From: Thermus thermophilus
GTDB lineage: Bacteria; Deinococcota; Deinococci; Deinococcales; Thermaceae
Direction: 5' to 3'
NCBI RefSeq assembly: GCF_019974155.1
Contig: NZ_AP025158.1
Coordinates: 1,488,001-1,552,000 of the forward strand
Length of the DNA: 64,000 nt
Below the pieces are notes generated by a model. The model saw only the letters and a program-made list of their open reading frames with translations. It searched no databases and was not told the origin of the DNA. The stretch's first letter is position 1; each line of letters starts with the position of its first letter. Both the position numbers and the translations under genes were made by a program. Shown here piece after piece: positions 24,330 to 35,040 of this stretch.

Positions 24330-25369
24330 ATGGGCTTCCAAGAGGTTTACGGCGTCCTGCCCCAGGCCAGCGCCCAGGCCCCCGGCCGGGTGAACCTCCT
24401 GGGGGAGCACACGGACTACCAGGAAGGCTACGTCCTCCCCACCCCGGTCCCCTACTTCACCCGGGTGGAGGCCGCCCCCCTCGAGGGGGCGGTGGAGGCC
24501 TTCAGCGAGAACCTGGGGGAGCTCCGGGCCCGCCCCCTCTCCTCCCCGCCCCAAGGGGACTTCCTGGACTACCTCCTCGGGGTGGTCCGGGCCCTCCGGG
24601 AGGCCGGGCACGGGGTGGAAGGGGCCCGGTTCTACGTCCGCAGCGACCTCCCCATGGGGGCGGGGCTTTCCAGCTCCGCCGCCCTCGAGGTGGCGGCCCT
24701 CAGGGCCCTCCGCACCCTCTACCGCCTCCCCCTCTCCGACCTGGAGGTGGCCCGCCTCGCCCAGAAGGCGGAGGTGGAGTACGTGGGGGTCCGGTGCGGG
24801 ATCATGGACCAGATGGCGGCGAGCCTGGGCCAGCCGGGCCAGGCCCTCTTCCTGGACACCCGAACCCTGGCCTACGAGAACCTTCCCCTTCCCCCGGGGG
24901 TGCGGGTGGCCGTCCTGGACCTCGGGCTTGGGCGCCGGCTGGCGGAGGCCGGGTACAACCAGCGCCGCCAGGAGGCGGAGGAGGCGGCCAAGAGGCTCGG
25001 GGTGCGCTCCCTTAGGGACGTGGCCGACCTCTGCCTGGTGGAAAGCCTCCCTTCGCCCCTGGACCGGCGGGCCCGGCACGTGGTGAGCGAGAACCTTAGG
25101 GTCCTTCGGGGGGTGGAGGCCCTAAGGCGGGGGGACGCCCGGGCCTTCGGGGAGCTCATGACCGCAAGCCACCGCTCCCTGGCCCAGGACTACGAGGTGA
25201 GCCTCCCCGAGCTGGACCTCTTGGTGGAGGAGGCCCTGAAGGCCGGGGCCTACGGGGCCAAGCTCACGGGGGCAGGCTTCGGCGGGGCCGTGGTGGCCCT
25301 GGTGGCCGAAAGCCGCTTCCCCGCCTTCAGGGAGGCCCTGGCCCGGCGCTTCCCCGACCTCAAGGTCCT

Positions 25370-25373
<4 letters not shown>
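24330..25373 (+). CDS. galK: Galactokinase
   Basis: GalK phosphorylates galactose with ATP. The 347-residue GHMP kinase has the galactokinase signature APGRVNLLGEHTDYQEGYVLP, the ATP motif PMGAGLSSSAALE, the catalytic Asp/Arg region GIMDQMAASLGQ and the C-terminal GAKLTGAGFGGAVVAL. GGAGG precedes the ATG, but CATAAT also lies 6 bases before it. galE is 1.7 kb downstream on the same strand; galT is not seen here. Confidence 0.95.
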
Positions 25374-27063
<1,690 letters not shown>

Positions 27064-27079
27064 CCCATCTGGTAGACTG

Positions 27080-27106
27080 CCCCCGGGCTTCGGCCCGGGG
27101 GGTTTT
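27080..27106 (+). terminator. Intrinsic terminator with UUCG loop just before galE
   Basis: CCCCCGGGC (27080-27088), loop TTCG, GCCCGGGGG (27093-27101), then G and TTTT (27103-27106). The T tract abuts the galE ATG. It ends the thioredoxin-fold transcript. Because TAGACT (27073-27078) precedes the stem, a galE transcript could also start inside or before the hairpin. Confidence 0.8.
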
Positions 27107-28039
27107 ATGCGCGTGTTGGTGACGGGCGGCGCCGGTTTCATCGGAAGCCACATCGTGGAGGACCTCCTCGCCAAGGGCCTGGAGGTGGCGGTCCTGGACA
27201 ACCTGGCCACGGGCAAGCGGGAAAACGTGCCCCAAGGGGTCCCCTTCTTCCAGGTGGACCTGAGGGACAAAGAAGGGGTGGAGCGGGCCTTCCGGGAGTT
27301 CCGCCCCACCCACGTCTCCCACCAAGCGGCCCAGGCCTCGGTGAAGGTGAGCGTGGAAAACCCCCTCCTGGACTTTGAGGTGAACCTCCTGGGGGGGCTT
27401 AACCTCCTGGAGGCCTGCCGCCGCTATGGGGTAGAGAAACTGGTCTTCGCCTCCACGGGCGGGGCCATCTACGGGGAGGTGCCCGAGGGGGAAAGGGCCG
27501 AGGAGACCTGGCCCCCCCGCCCCAAGAGCCCCTACGCCGCGAGCAAAGCGGCCTTTGAGCACTACCTCTCCGCCTACGGGCAAAACTACGGGCTCAAGTG
27601 GGCCGCCTTACGCTACGGCAACGTCTACGGCCCCAGGCAGGACCCCCACGGGGAGGCGGGGGTGGTGGCCATCTTCGCCGAGCGGGTCCTGAAGGGCCTA
27701 CCCGTGACCCTCTACGCCCGGAAGACCCCGGGGGACGAGGGGTGCGTGCGGGACTACGTCTACGTCAAGGACGTGGCCGAGGCCCACGCCCTCGCCCTCT
27801 TCTCCCTGGAAGGGGTCTACAACGTGGGCACCGGGGAAGGGCACACCACGGAGGAGGTCCTAAGAGCCGTGGCCGAGGCCGCGGGGAAGGCCCCCTTGGT
27901 CCAGCCCGCCCCCCCGCGCCCCGGGGACCTGGAGCGAAGCGTCCTTTCCCCCATGAAGCTCATGGCCCACGGCTGGCGGCCCAAGGTGGGGTTTGCGGAA
28001 GGCATCCGCCTCACCGTGGAGCATTTCCGGGGCGCTTGA
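27107..28039 (+). CDS. galE: UDP-glucose 4-epimerase
   Basis: GalE interconverts UDP-galactose and UDP-glucose. The 310-residue extended SDR has the NAD motif MRVLVTGGAGFIGSHIVEDL, the Ser of the catalytic set in VFASTGGAIYG, the YAASK motif (Tyr, Lys) and RYGNVYGPRQDP. The ATG directly follows the T tract of a terminator, with no Shine-Dalgarno sequence in the usual place. The substrate could be another UDP-sugar; galK nearby favours galactose metabolism or glycan precursor supply. Confidence 0.92.
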   Translation: MRVLVTGGAGFIGSHIVEDLLAKGLEVAVLDNLATGKRENVPQGVPFFQVDLRDKEGVERAFREFRPTHVSHQAAQASVKVSVENPLLDFEVNLLGGLNLLEACRRYGVEKLVFASTGGAIYGEVPEGERAEETWPPRPKSPYAASKAAFEHYLSAYGQNYGLKWAALRYGNVYGPRQDPHGEAGVVAIFAERVLKGLPVTLYARKTPGDEGCVRDYVYVKDVAEAHALALFSLEGVYNVGTGEGHTTEEVLRAVAEAAGKAPLVQPAPPRPGDLERSVLSPMKLMAHGWRPKVGFAEGIRLTVEHFRGA

Positions 28040-28400
28040 TACACCCACCCGGGGTAATCTACCCCGCCCTCTGTGGGCGTGCGGCTCTTCACCCGACCTG
28101 GCTCGCCGCCGTCATGGGGGAAGCGGGGTGGCCCTGGCCCTAAAGGCCTCCAGTTTTCCCTTCCTCGCCTTCCTCCGGCCTGAGGCGCTGGCCCCGGCGG
28201 GGCGACGCCAACCCCAGGTCGGCTAACCCGTTTCGCAACATGGGAGGCCCGAACCGGGGCTGCGGAGAGGTTTTTTGGGGCCCCCACCGCTTTCGCCGCG
28301 GTGGGGGACCTGCCCAAGGTGCGGGCGCTTAAGGGGCTCCCCGGTCTTGCAAAAAGGAAGGGGGCATGCTTTTTTGACCCAAGTACAGCCGGAAAGGAGG
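28040..28400. repeat. Intergenic region with two degraded dispersed-repeat modules
   Basis: No gene is seen in this 360-base spacer. At 28096-28122, CTGGCTCGCCGCCGTCATGG resembles the palindromic repeat at 21449-21486. At about 28235-28295 lies an inverted copy of the module at 21628-21690. A further strong hairpin pairs CCCCCACCGC (28281-28290) with GCGGTGGGGG (28298-28307); T6 (28271-28276) precedes it, so it is not a plus-strand terminator. The promoter of the second liv operon must lie near 28330-28390 but no convincing hexamers were found. Confidence 0.5.
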
Positions 28401-28405
28401 CGAAC

Positions 28406-29590
28406 ATGAAGCGCAGGGAGTTTCTGAGGAGGCTTGGCGTGGGTTCTCTGGCGGCCATGGGCTTCTCCCGCTTCGCCCTGGCCCAGGCGAGGCCCGTGAA
28501 GCTCGCCGCCCTCCTCCCCCTCACCGGGCCCTTCGCCTTCGCGGGCAACGCCGGGCGGGAGGGGTTCGTGGACGGGGTGGACTACGTGAACGAGGTCCTG
28601 GGGGGGATCGCCGGGCGGAAGCTGGAGCTCATCGTGGAGGACACGGGCTACGACGTGGCCAAGGGCACGGCCGCCTTCAACCGGGTCCTCTCCCGGGAGC
28701 GGCCCGAGGAGCTCCTCTTCGTCTACGGCGACTCCACGGGGCTTTCCAAGGCCCTGGCCCCGGAGATCGCCAGGATCGGCCTCCCCTACTCGGCCACGAG
28801 CTTCGCCAGCGAGCTCGCCGACCCCGAGAAGTACCCCACCATCTTCGTCTTCGGCCCCACCTACAACGACATGATGGAGGCCCTCCTCCGCCAGATCCGC
28901 CTGCAAAAGGGCAAGGCCCGCATCGCCCTCGTCTACTCCAACACCGAGTTCGGCCGCGACCCCATCCCCTACGTCAAGGAGCGGGCCAAGGCCTTGGGGA
29001 TGGAGGTGGTCCACGAGGAGGTGACGCCCCCCGCCTTCACCGACGCCACCCCCGTGGTCCTGAACCTCCGCCGGGCCAACCCCGACTTCGTCCTCCTCCA
29101 GGGCTACGCCCTCTCCGCGGAGCCCCTGATCCTAAGGGCGGCGCGGGAGCAGGGCCTAAGGGCCCAGTTCATGGGCACCTACTACTCGGCGGAGCTCGTC
29201 CTCATCCAGCGGGCAGGCCCCGCGGCCGAGGGCTTCACCGTCACCTACCACAACCCCTACTGGTACGACACCCTGGTGCCCGCGGTGGACGAGATGCGGA
29301 AGTTCCGCCAGCGGAAGGGCCGGGACACCTCCTACCGCCCCACCTACTACATGGGGAGCCTGGCCGTGGCCCTGGGGGTGGCCGAGGCCATGCGCCGGGC
29401 GGCCCAGGCGGGGAAGCTCACCCGGGCCGGGGTGGCGGAGTACCTGGAGAAGATCGGGGACTACACCGCTTTGGGCCTCACCCGGGGCTACCAGTTCGTG
29501 AACCACCGCATCCCCTACACCAAGCTCTACCGGGCGAGCGTCAAGGACGGGCGCTTCAACGCCATCACCGACTGGCTGAAGCTGGCCTAA
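28406..29590 (+). CDS. livK: LIV-type ABC substrate-binding protein, Tat-exported (second operon)
   Basis: The 394-residue protein starts at ATG 28406 after AAAGGAGG. The signal has a twin-arginine motif (KRREFLRRLGVGSLAAMGF). The mature part begins VKLAALLPLTGPFAFAGNAGREGF, a Peripla_BP_6 binding protein; the ligand is not readable. Unlike the first liv set, G+C is normal for Thermus. It opens a six-gene operon that includes an acyl-CoA synthetase gene, which argues for an organic-acid ligand. Confidence 0.9.
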   Translation: MKRREFLRRLGVGSLAAMGFSRFALAQARPVKLAALLPLTGPFAFAGNAGREGFVDGVDYVNEVLGGIAGRKLELIVEDTGYDVAKGTAAFNRVLSRERPEELLFVYGDSTGLSKALAPEIARIGLPYSATSFASELADPEKYPTIFVFGPTYNDMMEALLRQIRLQKGKARIALVYSNTEFGRDPIPYVKERAKALGMEVVHEEVTPPAFTDATPVVLNLRRANPDFVLLQGYALSAEPLILRAAREQGLRAQFMGTYYSAELVLIQRAGPAAEGFTVTYHNPYWYDTLVPAVDEMRKFRQRKGRDTSYRPTYYMGSLAVALGVAEAMRRAAQAGKLTRAGVAEYLEKIGDYTALGLTRGYQFVNHRIPYTKLYRASVKDGRFNAITDWLKLA

Positions 29591-29618
29591 GGCCAGGCCC
29601 CTTCCCTCGGGAGGAAAC

Positions 29619-30494
29619 GTGGCCGACCTCCTTCCCTACCTCATCGGCGGCCTGGCCAACGGGGCCCTCTACGGCCTCCTGGCCCTAGGGTTCGTGCTGG
29701 TCTTCCGCGCCACCAGCGTGGTGAACTTCGCCATCGGGGAGTTCCTGCTGGTGGGGGCCTACCTCACCTACACCTTCGCCCTCCTCCTTCCCCTCCCCTT
29801 GGCCATCCTGGCCGCCCTGCCCCTCGCCTTTCTCTTCGGGGTCCTGGTGGAGCGGGGCTTCGTGCGGCCCCTCCTGGGGCGGAACGTGGTGGCGGTGATC
29901 ATGGCCACCATCGGCCTCGCCGCCGCCCTGGACGGGGGGGTGCAGCTCCTCTGGGGCCCGGACCTCAAGTACCTGCCGGGAAGCCTCCCCGACCTGGGCT
30001 TTGAGGCGGGGGGGGTTTACGTCTCCTCCCGGGCGGTCTGGAACCTCCTCCTGGCCCTGCCCTTGGGGCTCGGCCTCCTCTGGCTCCTCCGGAAAAGCCG
30101 CTACGGGATCCTGGTCCGGGCCATCTCCGAGCGGGAGGTGGCGGCCTTGGCCCTGGGCATCCCCACGGCCCGGATCCTGGCCGGGGTCTGGGGGCTTTCC
30201 GCCCTCCTCGCCACCCTGGCCGGGGCCCTCCTCGCCGTGGCGAGCGGGGTGGGGTACAACCTCGTCTTCTTCGGGCTCAAGGTCTTCCCCGTGGCCATCC
30301 TGGGGGGGCTTGACGCCGTGGGCGGGGCCTTGGCGGCGGGGTTTTTGCTGGGGGTCCTCGAGGCCCTCTCCCAGCGCTACCTGGAGGCCTACCTCCCCGG
30401 CTTCACCGAGGCCCTGCCCTTCGTGGTGGTCCTCCTCGTCCTCCTCATAAGGCCCTACGGCCTCTTCGGGGAGCGGCAGATTGAGAGGGTGTGA
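29619..30494 (+). CDS. livH: LIV-type ABC permease, LivH family (second operon)
   Basis: The 291-residue membrane protein has the LivH opening GGLANGALYGLLALGFVLVFRATSVVNFAIGEF and the coupling loop VRAISEREVAALALGIPT. GTG start at 29619 follows GGGAGGAAAC. Its stop overlaps the livF ATG by one base. Confidence 0.92.
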   Translation: MADLLPYLIGGLANGALYGLLALGFVLVFRATSVVNFAIGEFLLVGAYLTYTFALLLPLPLAILAALPLAFLFGVLVERGFVRPLLGRNVVAVIMATIGLAAALDGGVQLLWGPDLKYLPGSLPDLGFEAGGVYVSSRAVWNLLLALPLGLGLLWLLRKSRYGILVRAISEREVAALALGIPTARILAGVWGLSALLATLAGALLAVASGVGYNLVFFGLKVFPVAILGGLDAVGGALAAGFLLGVLEALSQRYLEAYLPGFTEALPFVVVLLVLLIRPYGLFGERQIERV

Positions 30495-31270
30495 TGCTTT
30501 CCGTGGAGAACCTCAAGGTGGTCTACCGCGGGGTGATCCTGGCCCTGGACGGGGTCTCCTTGGAGGTGGGCGAGGGGGAGGCCGTGGCCCTCCTGGGCCC
30601 CAATGGGGCCGGGAAAAGCTCCTTGGTGCGGGCCATCGCCGGCCTTCTCCCCAAGTTTGAGGGGCGGGTCCTGGACGGGAGGGTGCGCCTCTTCGGCCAG
30701 GAGGCCACCCACCTGGACCCGGTGGGGATCTCCCGGCTCGGCCTCACCGCCATCCTGGAGGGCCGCCCCCTCTTCCGCTACCTGACCCCGGTGGAGAACC
30801 TCATGGCCGCAGGCCACCGCCTCCCCCCAAAGGCGCTCAAGGAGGGGATGGAGGAGGTCTTCGCCCGCTTCCCCCGCCTTTATGAACGCCGCCACGAGCA
30901 GGCGGGCTACCTCTCCGGGGGGGAGCAGCAGATGCTCCTTTTGGGCATGGCCCTCCTCACGAGGCCGAGGCTTCTGGTGGTGGACGAGCCCTCCTTGGGC
31001 CTCGCCCCCAAGCTGGTGGAGGAGGTGATGCAAACCCTCGCCGCCCTAAGGCGGGAAAAGGGGCTCTCCCTCCTCCTCGTGGAGCAGAACGCCCGGGCCG
31101 CCCTCGGCATCGTGGACCGGGTGTACGTCCTGGAAAGGGGCCGGGTGGTCTTTGAGGGGAGCGCCAAGGAGGCCATGGAGGACCAGGACGTGATGGAGTT
31201 CTACCTGGGCAAGGAGGAGGTGGGCTTCCGCCAGGCGAGGCGGTACCGGAGGAGGAAGCGGTGGGTGTGA
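30494..31270 (+). CDS. livF: LIV-type ABC ATPase, LivF family (second operon)
   Basis: The 258-residue ATPase has Walker A GPNGAGKSS, signature LSGGEQQMLLLGMALL, Walker B LLVVDEPSLGLAP and VEQN. The ending is lysine/arginine rich (FRQARRYRRRKRWV), an unusual basic tail for LivF. ATG 30494 is taken as start; GTG 30491 is an alternative. It precedes livG, the reverse of the commonest liv order. Confidence 0.92.
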   Translation: MLSVENLKVVYRGVILALDGVSLEVGEGEAVALLGPNGAGKSSLVRAIAGLLPKFEGRVLDGRVRLFGQEATHLDPVGISRLGLTAILEGRPLFRYLTPVENLMAAGHRLPPKALKEGMEEVFARFPRLYERRHEQAGYLSGGEQQMLLLGMALLTRPRLLVVDEPSLGLAPKLVEEVMQTLAALRREKGLSLLLVEQNARAALGIVDRVYVLERGRVVFEGSAKEAMEDQDVMEFYLGKEEVGFRQARRYRRRKRWV

Positions 31271-32010
31271 TCCTAGAGGTGCAGGACCTCCACCTCTCCT
31301 TTAAAGGGGTGAAGGCCCTCGCGGGGGTGGAGTTCTCCGTGGCGGAGGGGGAGTTCTTCGCCGTCATCGGCCCAAACGGCGCCGGGAAGACCACGCTCTT
31401 AAACGTCCTCTCCGGGGTGTACGAGCCCGAGAAGGGCGAGGTGGTCTTCCTGGGGGAAAGCCTTAGGGGGAAAAGCCCGCAAGCGCGGGCCCGCATGGGC
31501 CTCGGGCGCACCTTCCAGGGCCTGGAGATCTTCCGGGGGATGAGCGTCCTGGAAAACGTCAAGCTGGGGGCGGAGCTCGCCTTCCCCGGCTACCCCATGG
31601 CCCTACCCCGGGCGGAAAGGGAGTGGCGCCTAAGGGCCTGGGCGGAGGAGGTCCTGGACTACCTCCACCTCTCCCCCTTCCGCCACGCCCCGGCGGGGAT
31701 GCTCCCCTATGGCCTCCAGAAGCGGGTGGAGGTGGCAAGGGCCCTCGCGGGCCGGCCTAAGCTCCTCCTCCTGGACGAGCCCATGGCGGGGCTTGCCCTG
31801 GAGGAGAAGCAGGACCTGGCCCGCTTCCTCCTGGACGCCCGGGAGGAGTGGGGGGTGACCCTCCTTTGGGTGGAGCACGACCTTAGGGCCGTCCTGGAGC
31901 TTTCCGACCGGGTCTTGGTCCTCTCCTACGGGGAGGTCCTCTACTACGGCCCCCCCGAAGGGGTGAAGAAGGACCCCAAGGTGGTGGAGGCCTACCTGGG
32001 CCAGGGGTGA
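31261..32010 (+). CDS. livG: LIV-type ABC ATPase, LivG family (second operon)
   Basis: The 249-residue ATPase has Walker A GPNGAGKTT, MGLGRTFQGLEIFRGMSVLEN, signature LPYGLQKRVEVARAL, Walker B LLLLDEPMAGLALEE and VEHD. GTG at 31261 (or 31267) overlaps the end of livF. The acyl-CoA synthetase gene follows after six bases. Confidence 0.92.
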   Translation: MGVILEVQDLHLSFKGVKALAGVEFSVAEGEFFAVIGPNGAGKTTLLNVLSGVYEPEKGEVVFLGESLRGKSPQARARMGLGRTFQGLEIFRGMSVLENVKLGAELAFPGYPMALPRAEREWRLRAWAEEVLDYLHLSPFRHAPAGMLPYGLQKRVEVARALAGRPKLLLLDEPMAGLALEEKQDLARFLLDAREEWGVTLLWVEHDLRAVLELSDRVLVLSYGEVLYYGPPEGVKKDPKVVEAYLGQG

Positions 32011-32016
32011 AGGCGT

Positions 32017-33870
32017 ATGCAGGGGACCCTCTTGGAACACCTCGTGAGGCACGCCAAGGAGCGCCCCGAGGCCCCGGCCCTAAGGGTGAAGCGGCTTGGC
32101 GTCTGGCAGAAGACCTCCTGGCGGGGGCTTCTGGACCGGGTCCTAAGCCTCGCCGGGGGGCTTTCCGCCCTGGGCCTTAAGGAGGGCGAGGTCCTCGCCA
32201 TCCTCGGCCACAACGCCCCCGAGTGGGTGGAGGCGGAGCTCGCCGCCCAGGTCCTGGGGGCCCTCCCCATGGGCATCTACGCCGACGCCATGCCCGAGGA
32301 GGTGGGCTACTTCCTGGAGTTCACCGGGGCGAGGGGCATCGTGGTCTCCGACGAGGAGCAGCTGGACAAGGTCTACCCCCACCTCCACCTGGTGGACTTC
32401 GTCCTGGTGTGGGAGGAGGCGGGGATGAGCCGGCACTTCCGGGGGAAGGTCAGGCGCTTTAGCCAGGCCTTGGGCGACCCCAGGGTGGGGGAGGAGGCCC
32501 TAAGGAGGCGGCGCCCCGAGGAGACCGCCCTCCTCGCCCCCACCTCCGGCACCACGGGGCGGAGCAAGCTCGCCATGCTCTCCCACCAAAACCTCCTCGC
32601 CGGGCACGAGGCGTTGGGCAAGGCCCTGGGCTTCCAAAGGGGAGCCTGGGTCTTCAGCTACCTCCCCCTTCCCTGGATCGGGGAGCAGATGCTCACCGTG
32701 GTGCAGAGCCTGGTGGAGGGCTCCACCGTCCACTTCCCCGAGGACCCCACCACCCTCAGGGAGGACCTCAAGGAGGTCCAGCCCGACTTCTTCCTGGCCC
32801 CGCCCAGGCTTTGGGAGGAGATGGCGAGCCTCATCCAAAGCCGCATGGCGGACGCCGACCCCATCAAGGCCTTCTTCTACCGGGCCGGGATGGGGGCCCT
32901 TTTGGAGGGGGCGAACCGGGAGTTCCGGGGGGAAAGGGTGGGGGTCTGGCTCAACCTCAAGCGGGCCCTCTTCTACCCCCTCATCGCCAGGCCCCTTAGG
33001 GCGAGGCTCGGGCTTGCCGCCTGCCGCATCGCCGTCACCGGCGGGGCGCCCTTGGGGCCTGAGGTCTTCACCTTCTTCCGCGCCCTGGGCCTGGACATCC
33101 GCCAGGTCTACGGCCAATCCGAGACCGCCGCCGCCACCACCGCCCACGCCACCGGGGACGCCCCCCCGGAGACCGTGGGCCCCCCGCTTCCGGGCACGGA
33201 GGTGCGCATCGGCGAGGAAGGGGAGATCCAGGTGCGGGGCCCCCAGGTCTTCCAGGGCTACTTCAAGGGGGAAAAGGCCACCCGGGAGAGCTTCACCGAG
33301 GACGGCTTCTTCCGCACGGGGGACGCGGGCTTCTTTGACGAGCGGGGGCACCTGGTGATCCTCGGGCGGGTGAAGGAGGTGGGGGCTTTGGCGGACGGCA
33401 CCCGCTTCGCCCCCCAGTTCCTGGAAAACCGCCTCAAGTACTCCCCCTACATCCGGGAGGCCGTGGTGCTCGGCCACGGGAGGCCCTTCGTCACCGCCCT
33501 CATAGAGCTTGACCCGGAAAACGTCCAGAACTGGGCGAGGAGGCGGGGCATCCCCTTCACCACCTACCTCTCCCTCACGGAGCGCCCCGAGGTCCAGGCC
33601 CTGATCGCCGAGGAGATCCGCATGGTGAACCAGACCCTTCCCGAGAAGCTCAGGATCCGGCGCTTCGCCCTTTTGCCCAAGGAGCTCCACCCCGACGACG
33701 AGGAGATCACCCGCACCCGGAAGGTGCGCCGCCAGATCGTGGAGGCCCGCTACGGCCCCGTGATCCAGGCCCTCTACGGCGAGGGCGGCCGCGTGAGCCT
33801 CTCCCTGCCCATCCGCTACCTCGAGGGGGAAGGGAGGCTGGAGGCCACCCTCGAGGTCCAGGAGGTCTGA
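32017..33870 (+). CDS. AMP-forming acyl-CoA synthetase within the liv operon
   Basis: The 617-residue ligase has the P-loop APTSGTTGRSKLAMLSH, QVYGQSETAAATTAH and the hinge LGRVKEVGALADGTRFAPQFLEN of the large, FAA1/ACSBG-type long-chain synthetases; the usual hinge Asp is not followed by the common KDLI form. It activates a carboxylic acid to its CoA thioester. Its place between livG and livM, with single-digit spacing, couples substrate import to activation. The acid could be aromatic or aliphatic. Confidence 0.9.
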   Translation: MQGTLLEHLVRHAKERPEAPALRVKRLGVWQKTSWRGLLDRVLSLAGGLSALGLKEGEVLAILGHNAPEWVEAELAAQVLGALPMGIYADAMPEEVGYFLEFTGARGIVVSDEEQLDKVYPHLHLVDFVLVWEEAGMSRHFRGKVRRFSQALGDPRVGEEALRRRRPEETALLAPTSGTTGRSKLAMLSHQNLLAGHEALGKALGFQRGAWVFSYLPLPWIGEQMLTVVQSLVEGSTVHFPEDPTTLREDLKEVQPDFFLAPPRLWEEMASLIQSRMADADPIKAFFYRAGMGALLEGANREFRGERVGVWLNLKRALFYPLIARPLRARLGLAACRIAVTGGAPLGPEVFTFFRALGLDIRQVYGQSETAAATTAHATGDAPPETVGPPLPGTEVRIGEEGEIQVRGPQVFQGYFKGEKATRESFTEDGFFRTGDAGFFDERGHLVILGRVKEVGALADGTRFAPQFLENRLKYSPYIREAVVLGHGRPFVTALIELDPENVQNWARRRGIPFTTYLSLTERPEVQALIAEEIRMVNQTLPEKLRIRRFALLPKELHPDDEEITRTRKVRRQIVEARYGPVIQALYGEGGRVSLSLPIRYLEGEGRLEATLEVQEV

Positions 33871-33871
33871 G

Positions 33872-34939
33872 GTGTACGCCCTCTCCAAGCGCCTCACCGA
33901 CGCCTTCAGCCGCCGGTTTGCCCGGGCGGTGCGGGAGACCTACCGGGAGGACGAGGCCTACGCCAGCACCCCCTTGGGCCGCCTCGCCCTCTACGCCTTC
34001 CTCCTCCTGCTCCTCCTCCTTCCCCTCCTCCTCGGCCCCTACCCCATGTACGTGGCCACCCTGGTGGCCATCGGGGCCCTCTCCGCCCTGGGCCTCCACC
34101 TCCTGGTGGGGGGCGCGGGGCAGATCTCCTTGGGCCACGCCGCCTTCATGGGGGTGGGGGCCTACGCGGCAAGCCACCTCACGGGCCCCCTCGCCCCCTT
34201 AGGGATCCTCCTCGGGGGCGGGATCGCCGCCTCCTTGGGGCTTCTTTTGGGCCTCCCCTCCCTCCGCATCAAGGGGGTCTACCTGGCCATCGCCACCCTG
34301 GCCTTCCAGTTCCTGGCGGACTACGCCTTCAAGACCTGGGAGGCGGTCACGGGGGGGATCCGGGGCCGGACCCTCCCTCCCCCTGAGGTCCTGGGCCTCG
34401 TCCTGGACACCCCGGAGAGGCTCTGGTACCTGGTCCTCCTCTTCGCCCTCCCCCTCTTCTTCTACGGCAAGCGCCTCCTCATGACCCGCGCCGGGCGGGC
34501 CTTCCGGGCGGTGCGGGACAACGACCTCTCCGCCCGGGTGGCCGGGGTGGACCTCACCCGGACCAAGCTCCTGGCCTTCGCCCTCTCCGCCTTCTACGCC
34601 GGGGTGGCCGGGGGGCTTCTGGCCCAGCTCTACAAGGCGGTGACCCCGGAGTACTTCCCCCTCTCCGTGAGCATCCAGTACCTGGCCATGGTCATCGTGG
34701 GCGGGGCGGGGACGGTTTTGGGAGCGGTCTTGGGGGCCTTCTTCGTCCTCCTCATCCCCGAGGTGCTCAATAGCTTCGTGGGGGCCCTGGGCCCGGAGTA
34801 CGCCGCCCAGCTCGCCGCCTGGCGCAACGTGGTCTTCGGGGGCCTCATCCTCCTCTTCCTGGTCCTCGAGCCCCTGGGCCTGGTGGGGCTTTGGGGGCGG
34901 GTGCGGGACTACTTCCGCACCTGGCCCCTGCCCTACTAG
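33872..34939 (+). CDS. livM: LIV-type ABC permease, LivM family (second operon)
   Basis: The 355-residue membrane protein has the LivM motif GGAGQISLGHAAFMGVGAYAASHL and TVLGAVLGAFFVLLIPEVLNS. An extra N-terminal cytoplasmic stretch of about 45 residues precedes the first membrane segment. GTG at 33872 lies one base after the synthetase stop. It ends the operon, converging on the TnpB region. Confidence 0.92.
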   Translation: MYALSKRLTDAFSRRFARAVRETYREDEAYASTPLGRLALYAFLLLLLLLPLLLGPYPMYVATLVAIGALSALGLHLLVGGAGQISLGHAAFMGVGAYAASHLTGPLAPLGILLGGGIAASLGLLLGLPSLRIKGVYLAIATLAFQFLADYAFKTWEAVTGGIRGRTLPPPEVLGLVLDTPERLWYLVLLFALPLFFYGKRLLMTRAGRAFRAVRDNDLSARVAGVDLTRTKLLAFALSAFYAGVAGGLLAQLYKAVTPEYFPLSVSIQYLAMVIVGGAGTVLGAVLGAFFVLLIPEVLNSFVGALGPEYAAQLAAWRNVVFGGLILLFLVLEPLGLVGLWGRVRDYFRTWPLPY

Positions 34940-35040
34940 GGGGCGACCAGGGCCTTGGCGTAGGCCTTCTGGAGGAGCTTGCAGGGCCTCTTCACGTCCG
35001 CCCAGGCCGTGTGGGTGGATGAGGAGGACCGCCTGGTCAA
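34936..35040 (-). pseudogene. C-terminal remnant of an unidentified gene
   Basis: On the minus strand a clear coding signal (G/C third positions) reads AWADVKRPCKLLQKAYAKAL and ends LVAP with TAG sharing bases with the livM stop. Upstream the signal continues in another frame (DQAVLLIHPH), so a one-base frameshift lies near 34995-35010. The fragment stops at the TnpB element. The family is not recognised. It is a decayed gene tail, perhaps from a gene split by the element. Confidence 0.45.

Noticed and set aside
28271-28307. T6 plus strong stem as a transcription terminator
   Set aside because: The T run precedes the stem on the plus strand, and on the minus strand the stem is followed by A, so neither direction fits an intrinsic terminator.
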